A DNA stretch of 64,000 bases from contig NZ_CP091913.1 in assembly GCF_022063185.1 (NCBI RefSeq), positions 4,476,001-4,540,000 of the forward strand. Direction: 5' to 3'. Positions within the stretch are counted from its first letter, which is position 1; each line of letters begins with the position of its first letter. Source of the stretch: Nostoc sp. UHCC 0870. GTDB taxonomy: Bacteria > Cyanobacteriota > Cyanobacteriia > Cyanobacteriales > Nostocaceae. Shown here piece by piece: positions 36,646-45,842 of the stretch. The position numbers and the translations under genes are program-made. The notes beneath the pieces were generated by a model. The model was not told the DNA's origin, did not search any database, and saw only the letters and a program-made list of their open reading frames with translations.

Positions 36646-37587
36646 ATGAAAGGCAGCCTGACAGCAAGTATTGTAAGCTACTTAGACTCACTAAAGACAT
36701 TTCGCTGCTTCAGCAAAAGTAAGTTTTATTGGCTACTGATGTTTTCCTGTACGTCTGTGTTCCTTGGCTCATCGGCTATAGTAACAGTTACAGCACCCCA
36801 AGCAATTGCCCAACAAGTTGGGATAAACCGTCCTACTCTCAAGGTTGGTAGTCAAGGCGAACGCGTCTCGGAACTTCAGGCGGCTCTGAAGCTTTTGGGC
36901 TTTTATTCTGGTGCAGTTGATGGAACTTATAATGAACCTACCGCCAATGCTGTTTCTCGGTTTAAACAAACAGTGGGTTTGAGTCCAGATGGTATTGTTG
37001 ATACGCCTACCTGGCAGAGACTTTTCCCAAATCAACCATTTGTGGCATCAATACCTAACTCAACAGCCAATACCATAACGGCTTTTCCTGTTCCTACTCA
37101 AGCTGCTACAACTACTAATACTAGACCTGAACTAAGACCCACTCCTCCCCGGCCTGTTAATAATCAGGTTGTGAATACTAAACCTGTCCCCAACCGGACA
37201 AACACCAAACCAGTGAATAATCAGGTTGTCAATACTAAACCTGTTTCTAGACCTAGCAATACTTCCAGGCAAAATACCACAACAACTAGACCATCCTCAA
37301 CAACTCGTCCTAACCCCACTCCACCAGCTAATCGCATTTCTGGTGTACAGTACACCTCAGAAGGATGGCCGATTTTGCGGGTGGGGATGAGTAATCCAGA
37401 AGTTACCAAGTTACAAACAAGGTTGAATCAGCTAGGTTTTCTCAAAGGTGGTGTAGATAGCTATTTTGGTGTAATGACGGAAAATGCTGTGAAAGCAGCA
37501 CAAAAACGTTATGGAATAAAGCCTGATGGTGTAGTTGGTAGTGCTACTTGGGAGGCTCTATTGCGACAATCGCCTCAACGGCGTTAA
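36646..37587 (+). CDS. Exported protein with two peptidoglycan-binding domains
   Basis: 313 residues from ATG 36646, with GGGAGTG upstream. An export signal or anchor spans about 25-55. PG_binding_1 domain one covers about 60-125 (VGSQGERVSELQAALKLLGF ... TPTWQRLF), then a long Thr/Pro/Asn/Arg-rich linker with repeated NNQVVNTKPV, and domain two at about 245-310 (VGMSNPEVTKLQTRLNQLGF ... SATWEALL). It has no catalytic domain. It probably attaches to or organises the cell wall. Confidence 0.85.
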   Translation: MKGSLTASIVSYLDSLKTFRCFSKSKFYWLLMFSCTSVFLGSSAIVTVTAPQAIAQQVGINRPTLKVGSQGERVSELQAALKLLGFYSGAVDGTYNEPTANAVSRFKQTVGLSPDGIVDTPTWQRLFPNQPFVASIPNSTANTITAFPVPTQAATTTNTRPELRPTPPRPVNNQVVNTKPVPNRTNTKPVNNQVVNTKPVSRPSNTSRQNTTTTRPSSTTRPNPTPPANRISGVQYTSEGWPILRVGMSNPEVTKLQTRLNQLGFLKGGVDSYFGVMTENAVKAAQKRYGIKPDGVVGSATWEALLRQSPQRR

Positions 37588-37632
37588 TATCATGTCTGCT
37601 AAAAGAATTAGCATATCTCTGTAATGCTTGGT

Positions 37633-37677
37633 AATTGGTAATTGCTCATGGGAAAAATAAATCAGCAATTACCAATT
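37633..37677. repeat. 14-bp perfect inverted repeat
   Basis: AATTGGTAATTGCT and AGCAATTACCAATT are separated by 17 bases, between the peptidoglycan-binding gene and the holin-like gene. It may form an mRNA hairpin; it derives from a GGTAATT tandem tract. Confidence 0.45.
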
Positions 37678-37725
37678 AACAATTTTTGTATATTTCTTCG
37701 TAAGGCCGATTTCTTTCAACAAAAT

Positions 37726-38079
37726 ATGAAAAATTTTCTATTGACGTGGTTAGGTACTGCGGTGGCTTTGCTGATTACTGCCAATATTGTACCTGGGTTT
37801 GTGGTGAATAGTTTTGTCGCTGCTTTGGTTGCTGTGGCAGTAATTGGGTTAGTCAATGCTTTTGTTAGACCAATTTTAAGTATTTTGACCTTTCCCATTA
37901 CTCTACTGACCTTTGGGCTATTTACATTTGTGCTGAATGGCTTAATGCTTTGGCTAGCAAGTCTCCTCACCCCTAAGTCTTATTTTGAAATTGAAAACCC
38001 TTTAGCCGCTTTTTTGGGGTCAATTGTATTATCTGTGGTTTCTAGCGTCATTAACTATATTCTTAGAACTATGGAATAG
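37726..38079 (+). CDS. Phage holin-family (PF04020-type) membrane protein
   Basis: 117 residues from ATG 37726; earlier in-frame starts lie in repeat DNA. Four hydrophobic segments are visible (TWLGTAVALLITANIVPG, FVAALVAVAVIGLVNAF, FPITLLTFGLFTFVLNGL, LAAFLGSIVLSVVSSVI), with the family's NAFVRPIL loop. The family name comes from phage holins, but chromosomal members are uncharacterised envelope proteins. No lysis genes are near. Confidence 0.8.
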   Translation: MKNFLLTWLGTAVALLITANIVPGFVVNSFVAALVAVAVIGLVNAFVRPILSILTFPITLLTFGLFTFVLNGLMLWLASLLTPKSYFEIENPLAAFLGSIVLSVVSSVINYILRTME

Positions 38080-38400
38080 TCATGTGTAAAAATTTATGAG
38101 TCATTAATCAGTAGGTAGGAAAAAGTCAAAAATCAAAAAACAGAAATATTTGTCTTTTACCTTTGTACTTCCTATTTCCCAGTCCTACCATACAATATGG
38201 TTCAATGAAAAGTTATTTGTGTAGATAATTGGTCTTGTCAGACACGATAAATCGCGTCTCTACATGATAATCTGTGACTGATATGAACCGTATTGCCCTA
38301 TAGTGACGCCAGCATCTTCTATCACAGAAGTGATGCTTATGCCTGTAAAAAGGGAATATTAAAGATAGAACATTATTTTCTTTAATTTCCCTTCACTGAT
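38080..38400. other. Spacer with a 103-bp palindromic element (family F)
   Basis: CAATATGGTTCA (38193-38204) and TGAACCGTATTG (38284-38295) are terminal inverted repeats (11 of 12) around 103 bp that include GACACGATAAATCGCGTCTC. A second hairpin (GCATC...GATGC, about 38309-38335) follows. No gene. Confidence 0.5.
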
Positions 38401-39000
38401 ATGAATAAACCAAACATTTTCAACAATGCCAAGCAAAAATTGAAAAAGTCTCGTTGGCCTGCATGGCTACCTTATCCTAGCTGCTGGTTAAAATCATTGA
38501 TTTTGATGATATTTCTACGAGTGATTATATTTATAGCCAAGTTTTTACTAAAAGTAGGGTATGGGGTTTCTAATTTTATAAGTAGTCCAGAATTGTTAGT
38601 TATATTCGGAATAATAACTCTTCTTTCTCCTATTGCTATTATTGCTTTTACTCATCATTATTTACATTTAATTTTCAACCGATTTATTTCAGAAATTCAA
38701 GCACCAGAAATAGGTATTGTAAAAGGGTTAATACCAAAATTGATGAGTTGGTGGGAAGGACTATATGGTTGGCTTGTAATTATCTTATCTACGCTGGTGG
38801 CTGGTTTGTTCTGCACTATCATTTTACCTGTATTTCATATTAATTATGCAAAACCTCCTGAGACATACACCTCATTTGAACAGCAAATCATATTAATATT
38901 TGGATTGATATGGTTAGTTCAAGGATCGCTTATTTACCAAATTGATTATTTAGTTAGACAGCATTTAATATTGGTATATTCTAGCAATAAAAAATTATAA
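38401..39000 (+). CDS. Hypothetical multi-spanning membrane protein
   Basis: 199 residues with a basic, Trp-rich N-terminus (KKSRWPAWLPYPSCW) and four hydrophobic segments (about 37-55, 69-90, 122-147, 166-188). The loop between spans two and three is soluble (ISEIQAPEIGIVKGLIPKL). I recognise no family, and codon use looks like that of its neighbours. Convergent with the CobE/CbiG-like gene. Confidence 0.6.
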   Translation: MNKPNIFNNAKQKLKKSRWPAWLPYPSCWLKSLILMIFLRVIIFIAKFLLKVGYGVSNFISSPELLVIFGIITLLSPIAIIAFTHHYLHLIFNRFISEIQAPEIGIVKGLIPKLMSWWEGLYGWLVIILSTLVAGLFCTIILPVFHINYAKPPETYTSFEQQIILIFGLIWLVQGSLIYQIDYLVRQHLILVYSSNKKL

Positions 39001-39147
39001 ATACAGTGATAGTAACAGTTTTAAATGCTGTAGTTACGCAAACTTATGATTGATTATAATATTTGTTGTTTATGTTTATTGAAAGTTTACACATAGCAGT
39101 TTGCAATTGATTGGAGTACATAGTTGGATTTATTTGTGCATACCTAC

Positions 39148-39588
39148 TTACTTAAATCTGGGTTGAGCTACAGCGATTGTTACTGCGCCTGGTTGTGCTG
39201 GTAAACGGAAAATTTGTTTAGGAACTAAAAGCTTGACTGCAAAATTAAGCTGGGAAGCCGCCAAAATAGCAGAGGCTTCAGCTACGCTAGGCGTTCCGAC
39301 TATTTTAGCGATCGCTACGGTAGGATGAGGAACAACAACACTAGACAAACTCTCGGCAGGAAAGGTTTTTAAAGGCAAATCATAGCTGCGACAAAACTCG
39401 ATTAAGCCCGGTTCTGATGCTTTTATATCGATAGTAGCAAGACCGGCGATCGCTGTTTGTGGCAGGTTATAATTTTGAAAAACTTGCTCAATTGCTACCA
39501 ATAATAACTCAGAAGAAATACCTGATTGACAGCCAAATCCTATCCACAAATTTTGTTGTACAGGCTGTTGCTCAGGAATTATTTGCAC
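39148..39588 (-). CDS. Stand-alone CbiG C-terminal/CobE-like domain
   Basis: 146 residues matching the C-terminal domain of cobalamin-pathway CbiG or CobE: WIGFGCQSGISSELLLVAIEQ at the start (the usual GxGC), AIAGLATIDIKASEPGLIEF, and a later GTPSVAEASAILAAS. In bacteria it is often fused to or near cobJ/cbiH or cbiG; here it is alone. A role in ring contraction (opening the delta-lactone) is inferred from family naming. No other cobalamin gene is in the window. Confidence 0.75.
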   Translation of the reverse strand: MQIIPEQQPVQQNLWIGFGCQSGISSELLLVAIEQVFQNYNLPQTAIAGLATIDIKASEPGLIEFCRSYDLPLKTFPAESLSSVVVPHPTVAIAKIVGTPSVAEASAILAASQLNFAVKLLVPKQIFRLPAQPGAVTIAVAQPRFK

Positions 39589-40285
39589 ATTCGTAACTAA
39601 ATTACTATCAAGTAGAATTTGAAACTTTTAGTCTTTCGGTATTTCATTATAAGTTAGTAAGTTGTGCTTTTTAGCGTTTATTAAAATACCTAAAAACTGA
39701 TAGTTAGAATACTGTTATCAGAAATGAAAAACTATATATTGAGCATATCTAGCACAGTAGGAAACGCCGGGGTGAGGACAAGGTAAAAACTAGAAAGTAA
39801 ATATACTTTTCTAATTTTGCTTCTTTGGCATCCCTGAAGCAACAAGGTTTTACTTAGTCTACTTCGGTGTTTCAATTTCTTCACATTTTCGCCGTAATTA
39901 CTTTATAAAAGGCTACGACTGATTTTTTTAATTTTAGTTTTTCATTTCTGAACCAGATTTCCTTTACCTCCTTAGTATTTAATTTAATACCGTGTTTTTT
40001 ACTAGTTGTCAAGTTGTCTCAAACAAGTTTTATGATAAAAAAATTCTAGATAAAATTTGTCTAAAAAACAACAGAAATTTTTGACTTTTATTGCTAAGTT
40101 CTTGCCAAAAATTTAGACCATCAGAAAAGATGTATTGTTTTCTAGAACAAAGTAACATATGGCGGTTCTCGTTTTAGTGAGGTACAAGAACCCCACCCCC
40201 AACCCCCTCCCCGCAAGCAAGGAGGGGGCTATGATATGCCTCATGTAATTAGGAAACGCTATAATTACGAATTACGAATTACGAA
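39589..40285. other. Long spacer holding a family A MITE
   Basis: About 700 bases, AT-rich. The only structure is the 107-bp family A element at 40157-40263 and a GAATTAC tandem tract (40264-40288) reaching into the stop region of the ankyrin gene. No frame of interest. Confidence 0.5.
40157..40263. repeat. 107-bp MITE-like element, family A, copy 3
   Basis: The interior (TTTAGTGAGGTACAAGAACC, CAAGGAGGGGGCTATGATAT, CCTCATG) is nearly identical to 19120-19223, with the AGGAAACGCTATA right end intact. Confidence 0.75.
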
Positions 40286-41569
40286 TTATTCCTCCGCCCC
40301 AGCCTGCTGGAAAATTTGCACGATATTCCTATAACCATTAAATTCTGCCAGCATCAAAGCCGTATAACCACCACGGTTTTTTAAATTCATATCTGCCCCA
40401 GATGCCAGTAATACTTGCACAACTTTACCATAGCCCCCAGCCGCAGCCCACATCAAGGCTGTAGCCCCTGCGGAATCTTGATAATTAATATTTGCACCCT
40501 TGGCTAACAATACCTGAACTATGCCAGGATAGTTACGTTCTGCTGCCTTGATTAAAGCCGTTTTGCTGTCCTTCGCTGGAATATTGACATCAGCACCATA
40601 ATCTAAAAATACCTTGACTGTATCTGTCTGTCCTTGGGCTACTGCCAAGGTTAAAGGTGTTTCACCAATTTTATCACCATGCAAATTTGCACCGTAACGC
40701 AGCAGTGCTTCCACTATCTGACTATGCCCCTGCAATGCGGCTATTAGCAAGGGTGTGTCACCGAGATGATTTTTGATTTGAGGATTTGCACCCCGATGAA
40801 GTAAAACTTGTACTAAATCAAGATAGCCTTCCACAACAGCGAGATGTAAGGCTGTTTCGCCGTCTTTATCTTGATGATTAACTTGAGTACCTTGATCTAG
40901 TAATATAACTGCGGTCGCCACCTGTCCAGCCGCCGCAGCTGCCAATAGTGCCGTACCACCATCTTGGTTTTGTAAATTCACATCAGCCCCACCCGCCAGC
41001 AATGCTTGGACTACATCCACACTTCCCAAGTCAGATGCAATCATCAGCAGGGTTTCGCCGTCCTCATCTTGGGTGTTAGCATCAACACCACTTTCTAAAA
41101 GCAGTCGCACTACTTCCCCGTGTCCATGCTTAATTGCCAATTTTAAAGCCGTATCTTCGTCATTGTCTTGGCAATTCACATCAGCCCCACCCGCCAGCAA
41201 TGCTTGGACTACATTAGTGTGACCCTTGAGTGCAGCTGCCATCAAAGCCGTACTACCATCTTCATTGGTGGCATTAATATCAGCCCCCCTAGAAACTAGA
41301 AGCCGTACAATATCTAGCTGATTAGCACTAGCAGCTAACATCAAAGCCGTCAAGCCGTAGCGTTTTCTAGCTAAATTGATATTTGCTCCCGCATCCAAGA
41401 GCGATCGCACAATTTCGGTATAGCCTAGATTAGCAGCAAACATTAACGCTGTAGTGCCATCGCGATCGCACACATTCACCATTGTGCCAGCAGCCAATAG
41501 CCCGTCCAGCTGCTTCAAATCACCACTTTTAGCAGCCTTCAGCAGCAAAGCATCATAGTTTTCAATCAT
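40286..41569 (-). CDS. Ankyrin-repeat protein
   Basis: 427 residues made of about 12-13 tandem 33-residue ankyrin repeats, each with the (D/N)xxGxTALMxAAxxGHxxIVxxLLxxGADxN pattern. There is no signal peptide, membrane span or catalytic domain, so it is a cytosolic protein-interaction scaffold. The two repeats containing VVQALLAGGADVN are nearly identical, pointing to recent internal duplication. Partner unknown. Confidence 0.93.
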   Translation of the reverse strand: MIENYDALLLKAAKSGDLKQLDGLLAAGTMVNVCDRDGTTALMFAANLGYTEIVRSLLDAGANINLARKRYGLTALMLAASANQLDIVRLLVSRGADINATNEDGSTALMAAALKGHTNVVQALLAGGADVNCQDNDEDTALKLAIKHGHGEVVRLLLESGVDANTQDEDGETLLMIASDLGSVDVVQALLAGGADVNLQNQDGGTALLAAAAAGQVATAVILLDQGTQVNHQDKDGETALHLAVVEGYLDLVQVLLHRGANPQIKNHLGDTPLLIAALQGHSQIVEALLRYGANLHGDKIGETPLTLAVAQGQTDTVKVFLDYGADVNIPAKDSKTALIKAAERNYPGIVQVLLAKGANINYQDSAGATALMWAAAGGYGKVVQVLLASGADMNLKNRGGYTALMLAEFNGYRNIVQIFQQAGAEE

Positions 41570-41755
41570 GAATCCATTCCGACTGGGAAATGTTATTTAT
41601 TGAGTCTCAGAATTTAGTCTGAGATGCTTTAGGTACTTTGGCAAGATATTGGGTATTGCCTACCTTGTCTACCTTGTCCCTCTTGTCTCCCATTGCCCAC
41701 GGTACGTAGAATTGTGCTAATTTTTATTAAGATTTAAGAATTGGGCGAGAACACA

Positions 41756-42226
41756 ATGAATCTGGAACTATCTGACTCAGTTAAATATTGGCTGAATTTC
41801 TTTCACCCGTTGATTATGTGGGTGTTACTAGCACTCTCACTGTATGCTGCTTACCTAGGTCTGCAAGTACAGCGTACACGCAACGCACAAGGTGAAGCCA
41901 AAAAAGAACTAATTAAAGGTAAATATAACGTCAAACACTACCAAATTGGCTCGTTAATTTTAGCTGTAATGGTAGCTGGTGCAATTGGTGGTATGGCTGT
42001 CACCTTTATTAATAACGGTAAATTGTTTGTAGGCCCGCACCTATTAGCAGGATTAGGTATGACAGGTTTAATAGCATTTTCTGCTGCCCTATCTCCCTTT
42101 ATGCAAAAAGGAGCAAACTGGGCGAGGGTAACTCACATTTTATTAAATTTCGTAATTTTAGGACTGTTTACCTGGCAGGCTATCACAGGTGTAGAAATCG
42201 TCCAAAGAATTCTTTCTAAAGCCTAG
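41756..42226 (+). CDS. DUF4079 family membrane protein
   Basis: 156 residues from ATG 41756 (GGGCGAG upstream). Four hydrophobic segments: HPLIMWVLLALSLYAAYLG, GSLILAVMVAGAIGGMAVTF, HLLAGLGMTGLIAFSAAL and VTHILLNFVILGLFTWQAI. HP and H residues near span starts resemble cytochrome b561-like haem ligands. The family is widespread in cyanobacteria and plastid-bearing lineages. Function not established. Confidence 0.8.
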   Translation: MNLELSDSVKYWLNFFHPLIMWVLLALSLYAAYLGLQVQRTRNAQGEAKKELIKGKYNVKHYQIGSLILAVMVAGAIGGMAVTFINNGKLFVGPHLLAGLGMTGLIAFSAALSPFMQKGANWARVTHILLNFVILGLFTWQAITGVEIVQRILSKA

Positions 42227-42305
42227 TCAATAGTCATTAGTCAATAGTCATTGGTCAATAATTGACTGTTGACTGTTGACTGTTGACTGTTGACTGTTAA
42301 CTGAT

Positions 42306-42965
42306 TTATCGCCGTTTCTTGCAATTATTTGGGAAAGGAATCCCAACAGATTGATGAAAATCTTCTTGGACTTTGCGAGTGAGGCGGCGGGAGACTTGGC
42401 GGACGATTTGGTTAAGCAAGCGATCGCCTGTAGACTGAACTAAAGACTTGGGCAAACGCTGGATAAATCGCGGAAAATGCAAACAAACCACTAAATCTAA
42501 TTCCCATTCCACTCGCGTGATTGCACCCAAATCTTCTTTTAACTGTAATGATGCTCGGTAGTCTACATCATAGCCAGGGGGTTGATAATCAGGAACAGGA
42601 ATTGTGCGAATGCGATAAACTCCCTCTTCTTGAGGTAAAAGTTCTAAACCAATTTTTGGCTCAACTTCATAACCAAAAGAGCCAAAACGACCAATAATTA
42701 AGGCATAGCCGTTTTCCCCCAAAGGCTGTACCTTCATTGGTTCAGCACACCGCGAAAACCAATCAGCATGAGAATTTAGATACTCAGTAACTGTCTGTGA
42801 TGGGGCGGACATTTCCATACAGTCGCTATAACGACCATAAAACTTGGTTAGAGTCCCTATAGCTTTTTCTGTACCCGTCTCTTCAGTGTCTGTGAGGTTC
42901 GTAGTAACGGGGACAACTGTTTCTGTGATTTCCAGAGATTGATATTCGCCGTTTGTCGAAAGCAT
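42306..42965 (-). CDS. DUF1997 family protein
   Basis: 219 residues with the DUF1997 pattern: VTEYLNSHADWFSRCAEPM, YALIIGRFGSFGYEVEPKIGLEL, and the C-terminal IVRQVSRRLTRKVQEDFHQSVGIP. The beta-rich core followed by an amphipathic helix resembles START-like or lipid-binding folds, but that is inference. The family is conserved in cyanobacteria and plants. It is followed on the other side by TTGACTG tandem repeats (42260-42303). Confidence 0.8.
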   Translation of the reverse strand: MLSTNGEYQSLEITETVVPVTTNLTDTEETGTEKAIGTLTKFYGRYSDCMEMSAPSQTVTEYLNSHADWFSRCAEPMKVQPLGENGYALIIGRFGSFGYEVEPKIGLELLPQEEGVYRIRTIPVPDYQPPGYDVDYRASLQLKEDLGAITRVEWELDLVVCLHFPRFIQRLPKSLVQSTGDRLLNQIVRQVSRRLTRKVQEDFHQSVGIPFPNNCKKRR

Positions 42966-43144
42966 GAAGCATTCCCCTCTAGCTTGGCGTTTGTCTATAA
43001 TTAATAATTCCCAGGTTGATTGGGCGGATTAGCATTAAACTTCCATTTTGACCGAAAGCTTATAAATCTGTCATACACTTCATAAAATCACTACAATATA
43101 AAACGGATCAATCACATAACTAGTTTCCCAGGATAGCGTTTCTT

Positions 43145-43801
43145 ATGAAAGCATTTGTAGCAGGGGCAACAGGTGAAACAGGTCGCCGCATAGTACAAGA
43201 GTTAGTAGCGCGTAATATTCCTGTGCGTGCTTTAGTCAGGGATATAGAGGCAGCTAGAACCATTTTGCCACCTGATGCCGAGTTAGTAGTAGGTGACGTA
43301 TTAAATCCACAAAGCCTAACTACAGCCTTGGGAGATAGTACAGTGGTGCTGTGTGCAACTGGCGCAAAACCCAGTTTAGATCCCACTGGCCCCTATAAAG
43401 TAGATTTTGAAGGCACTAAAAATTTAGTCGATGTGGCCAAAGCCAAGGGAATTGAACATTTTGTTTTAGTAACTTCTTTGTGTGTCTCCCAGTTTTTCCA
43501 TCCGTTGAACTTGTTTTGGCTAATTTTAGTATGGAAAAAACAAGCAGAGGAGTATCTGCAAAAAAGCGGTTTAAATTACACAATTGTTCGCCCTGGTGGA
43601 TTAAAAAATGAAGATAATGCCGATGCGATCGTCATGCAGGGTGCTGATACATTATTTGAGGGTAGTATTCCTCGCCAAAAAGTCGCCCAAGTTTGTGTAG
43701 AAGCTCTATTTAAGCTAGTCGCACACCATAAAATAGTCGAGATAGTCGCCAAACCCGAAGCTAGCCCTAAAAGCTTTGAAGAATTATTTCAACAATGCTA
43801 A
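43145..43801 (+). CDS. NAD(P)-binding atypical short-chain dehydrogenase
   Basis: 218 residues with the Rossmann dinucleotide site GATGETGRRI near the N-terminus and an NmrA-like layout: LVRDIEAART, VVGDVLNPQSL, DFEGTKNLVDVAKAKGI and YTIVRPGGLKNE. The classical YxxxK is replaced in this atypical class. Relatives include Tic62- and Ycf39-type photosystem helpers. It would bind NADP(H); substrate unknown. Confidence 0.88.
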   Translation: MKAFVAGATGETGRRIVQELVARNIPVRALVRDIEAARTILPPDAELVVGDVLNPQSLTTALGDSTVVLCATGAKPSLDPTGPYKVDFEGTKNLVDVAKAKGIEHFVLVTSLCVSQFFHPLNLFWLILVWKKQAEEYLQKSGLNYTIVRPGGLKNEDNADAIVMQGADTLFEGSIPRQKVAQVCVEALFKLVAHHKIVEIVAKPEASPKSFEELFQQC

Positions 43802-43878
43802 CCGCGCTACTGCTAACATCACTCATTTTGTGAACTTTACCGAAATAGATGCGTCAACTTTTGTTGTTAGCTAAGAGA

Positions 43879-43929
43879 GTCAGAAACCCCACGCCTAAAA
43901 GCGGGGGCTTAAAAAAGCCCTAATCTGAC
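43879..43929. repeat. Compact three-stem palindromic element
   Basis: GTCAGA (43879-43884) pairs with TCTGAC (43924-43929), enclosing CCCC/GGGG and GGGCTT/AAGCCC hairpins. It resembles an IS200/IS605 subterminal hairpin or a small regulatory RNA element upstream of the lysozyme-like gene. Confidence 0.4.
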
Positions 43930-43977
43930 CAGACTAAGTTCTTAACTGAACTACGTGAAATTGGAAGGAGTAAAACT

Positions 43978-44706
43978 CTGAAAAGCCTTGAACTCAAAGG
44001 TCTGGAAAAATTTATTGGCCCTATAGCCGCACTTCTAGGCTTTGTTTACTTATTTCAATGGTACGTGTTTGGGGATTTGCGATCGCCTTCTGATCCCATC
44101 TTTGGCAATAATTTACCACCCTTGGTGATGGAAGGCGGAGATCCATACATCCGGGCTTTGATGCGAACCATCTCAGCTAGTGAAGCCAATAGCAAACGCC
44201 CCTATTCACTGTTGTATGGTGGACAGCAAATCACTGACCTCAGTAAGCATCCTGAAATATGCGTCACTATTCCCGTAGGGCCAAACACAGGTAATTGTTC
44301 TACAGCTGCTGGCAGATATCAAATGATTAATACCACTTGGTATCATATTGCTCCCCGTTATCACCCCAAACCAGGACAAATGATGTTTTGGTCTAATTAT
44401 AGTTTTGAGCCACAATATCAAGATGTAGTAGTTTACCGTTGGTTAAATGATTCCAAGGTTTGGGGAATTGATATTTCCCAACTATTGCGTCAAGGTAAGT
44501 TAAACGAAGTTTTGCGGCGACTCTCTCCCACTTGGACAAGTTTAGGTTATGGCATAGAAACAAACTCTATTAGTAAGTCTTTGCCCAAGATTTATCAAAA
44601 AATGTTGCAAGAAGAATTAACAACAGCCAGTCAACCAGCCGCAGCCAACGCCGCGACTCCCAGTCCCAAGATTAACCCTAAAGGCAAACAACCAAAACCG
44701 CAGTAA
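43978..44706 (+). CDS. Membrane-anchored lysozyme-like (muramidase) protein, CTG start
   Basis: 242 residues if initiated at CTG 43978. That start follows the strong site GGAAGGAG by seven bases and adds an N-terminal membrane anchor (FIGPIAALLGFVYLFQWYVF). No ATG, GTG or TTG in frame covers this part, and a GTG at 44065 would start inside the anchor and lack a ribosome site. The exported domain (RTISASEA, STAAGRYQMINTTWYHIAP, PEYQ-like EPQYQDVVVYRWL) resembles GH24/lysozyme-type muramidases, with Glu in SASEA as catalytic candidate. The C-terminus is Pro/Lys-rich. Confidence 0.75.
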   Translation: MKSLELKGLEKFIGPIAALLGFVYLFQWYVFGDLRSPSDPIFGNNLPPLVMEGGDPYIRALMRTISASEANSKRPYSLLYGGQQITDLSKHPEICVTIPVGPNTGNCSTAAGRYQMINTTWYHIAPRYHPKPGQMMFWSNYSFEPQYQDVVVYRWLNDSKVWGIDISQLLRQGKLNEVLRRLSPTWTSLGYGIETNSISKSLPKIYQKMLQEELTTASQPAAANAATPSPKINPKGKQPKPQ

Positions 44707-44865
44707 GGGAATAGGGAGTAGTTAACAATTCAAAATTCAAAATTCAAAATTCAAAATTCAAAATTAAATACAGTTGGAGTCGGGGATTTAAACCCCAACT
44801 CAACTGATACTAAGTGTAGACGTAGGGGTCTTAAACCCTTGAATTTACGATAAGTTAGTATACTT

Positions 44866-45591
44866 TTATTTTCTGTAGTAAACTCTAGCATTGCCGAATC
44901 CGCGATCGCGAATAAAATTATTCCATCTTTGGGCATCAGTGCGCTGACTAAAAGGCCCTACTGCTACGTGTGGTCCTAGAGGTTGTTTTCTTTCAGTGAC
45001 AAAACCCTCTAATCCCGGAAACTGTCGAATCTGATTGGCAATGGTGAATAAATCTTCTGACTTAGCAGGAATGGAAATGTAATATCTGGATTTGGTGGTG
45101 GGATTATTGGTATTACCAGAGTTCCGATTATCAGGATAATAAGGTAATTCTTGCCCACTATCAAAACCCGCAACACTCGCACCATAAATACCAATTGCGT
45201 TTAACTCTCTAACTCGCTGTTGAGCATTATTTAGCCGATTAAATACTCCAGACTGAATCACAGAACGGCCATTGTACTGTCGAATATATGCGGTAGGTTC
45301 AACGCGGCGTACTTGTTGCAGAGTCCAGTTGCTAGTATTCTCAACATACACTGAGTAACGTTGAAAACTTTGGCTGAATGAAGACTCTGCTGGTTGATAT
45401 TGATTAAATTCTACAGGCTGATTTTGTGGGTAGTTTGGTGGAGGTGGTAAAGTTTTAAATACTGATTGAGCTAGCAGTACCTTATCATCATTGCTAATTT
45501 GTCCCTGTACAGGGCTGCTATTGGCAATCAGTGCCAAAAACAAAGACATGATAGGTAATCCAATATGTTTGGCTGTTATTTGACTAGACAT
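44866..45591 (-). CDS. Exported SPOR-like domain protein
   Basis: 241 residues from ATG 45591, with a signal peptide ending near NSSPVQGQ. Two SPOR-like modules, YSVYVENTSNWTLQQVRRVEP ... RELNAIGIYGASVAG (about 100-170) and YYISIPAKSEDLFTIANQIR ... WNNFIRDRGFGNARVYYRK (about 185-241), fit repeated beta-alpha SPOR folds that bind denuded peptidoglycan at division sites. A TTTAAA/GGGGTC palindrome and AATTCAAA repeats (44728-44766) lie downstream. Confidence 0.72.
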   Translation of the reverse strand: MSSQITAKHIGLPIMSLFLALIANSSPVQGQISNDDKVLLAQSVFKTLPPPPNYPQNQPVEFNQYQPAESSFSQSFQRYSVYVENTSNWTLQQVRRVEPTAYIRQYNGRSVIQSGVFNRLNNAQQRVRELNAIGIYGASVAGFDSGQELPYYPDNRNSGNTNNPTTKSRYYISIPAKSEDLFTIANQIRQFPGLEGFVTERKQPLGPHVAVGPFSQRTDAQRWNNFIRDRGFGNARVYYRK

Positions 45592-45842
45592 AGTAGTAAC
45601 AAAATTGATAATTTTCCTAATAGTTAGCTTAATTTGTGTAAGTCTAGGTGGCAACGAATACCATCTTGAAGCTGAATAATTTATTTGTGGTAGTTCCCGA
45701 ACGAAGTCCTTTTCTCATAAGGCTTTGAAGGAGATGTGCTAGAATTGAGCAGTTAAAAATTTTTAAGTTGGCGTTGTAGTTGTCGATCGCAAGGTAAATT
45801 TTTATATTCAGCAAGGCAATACGCCAAGCTCAATTCAAAGAT

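Noticed and set aside
37726..38079. Holin-family protein as evidence of a prophage
   Set aside because: No endolysin, capsid, integrase or attachment sites nearby; the family is commonly chromosomal.
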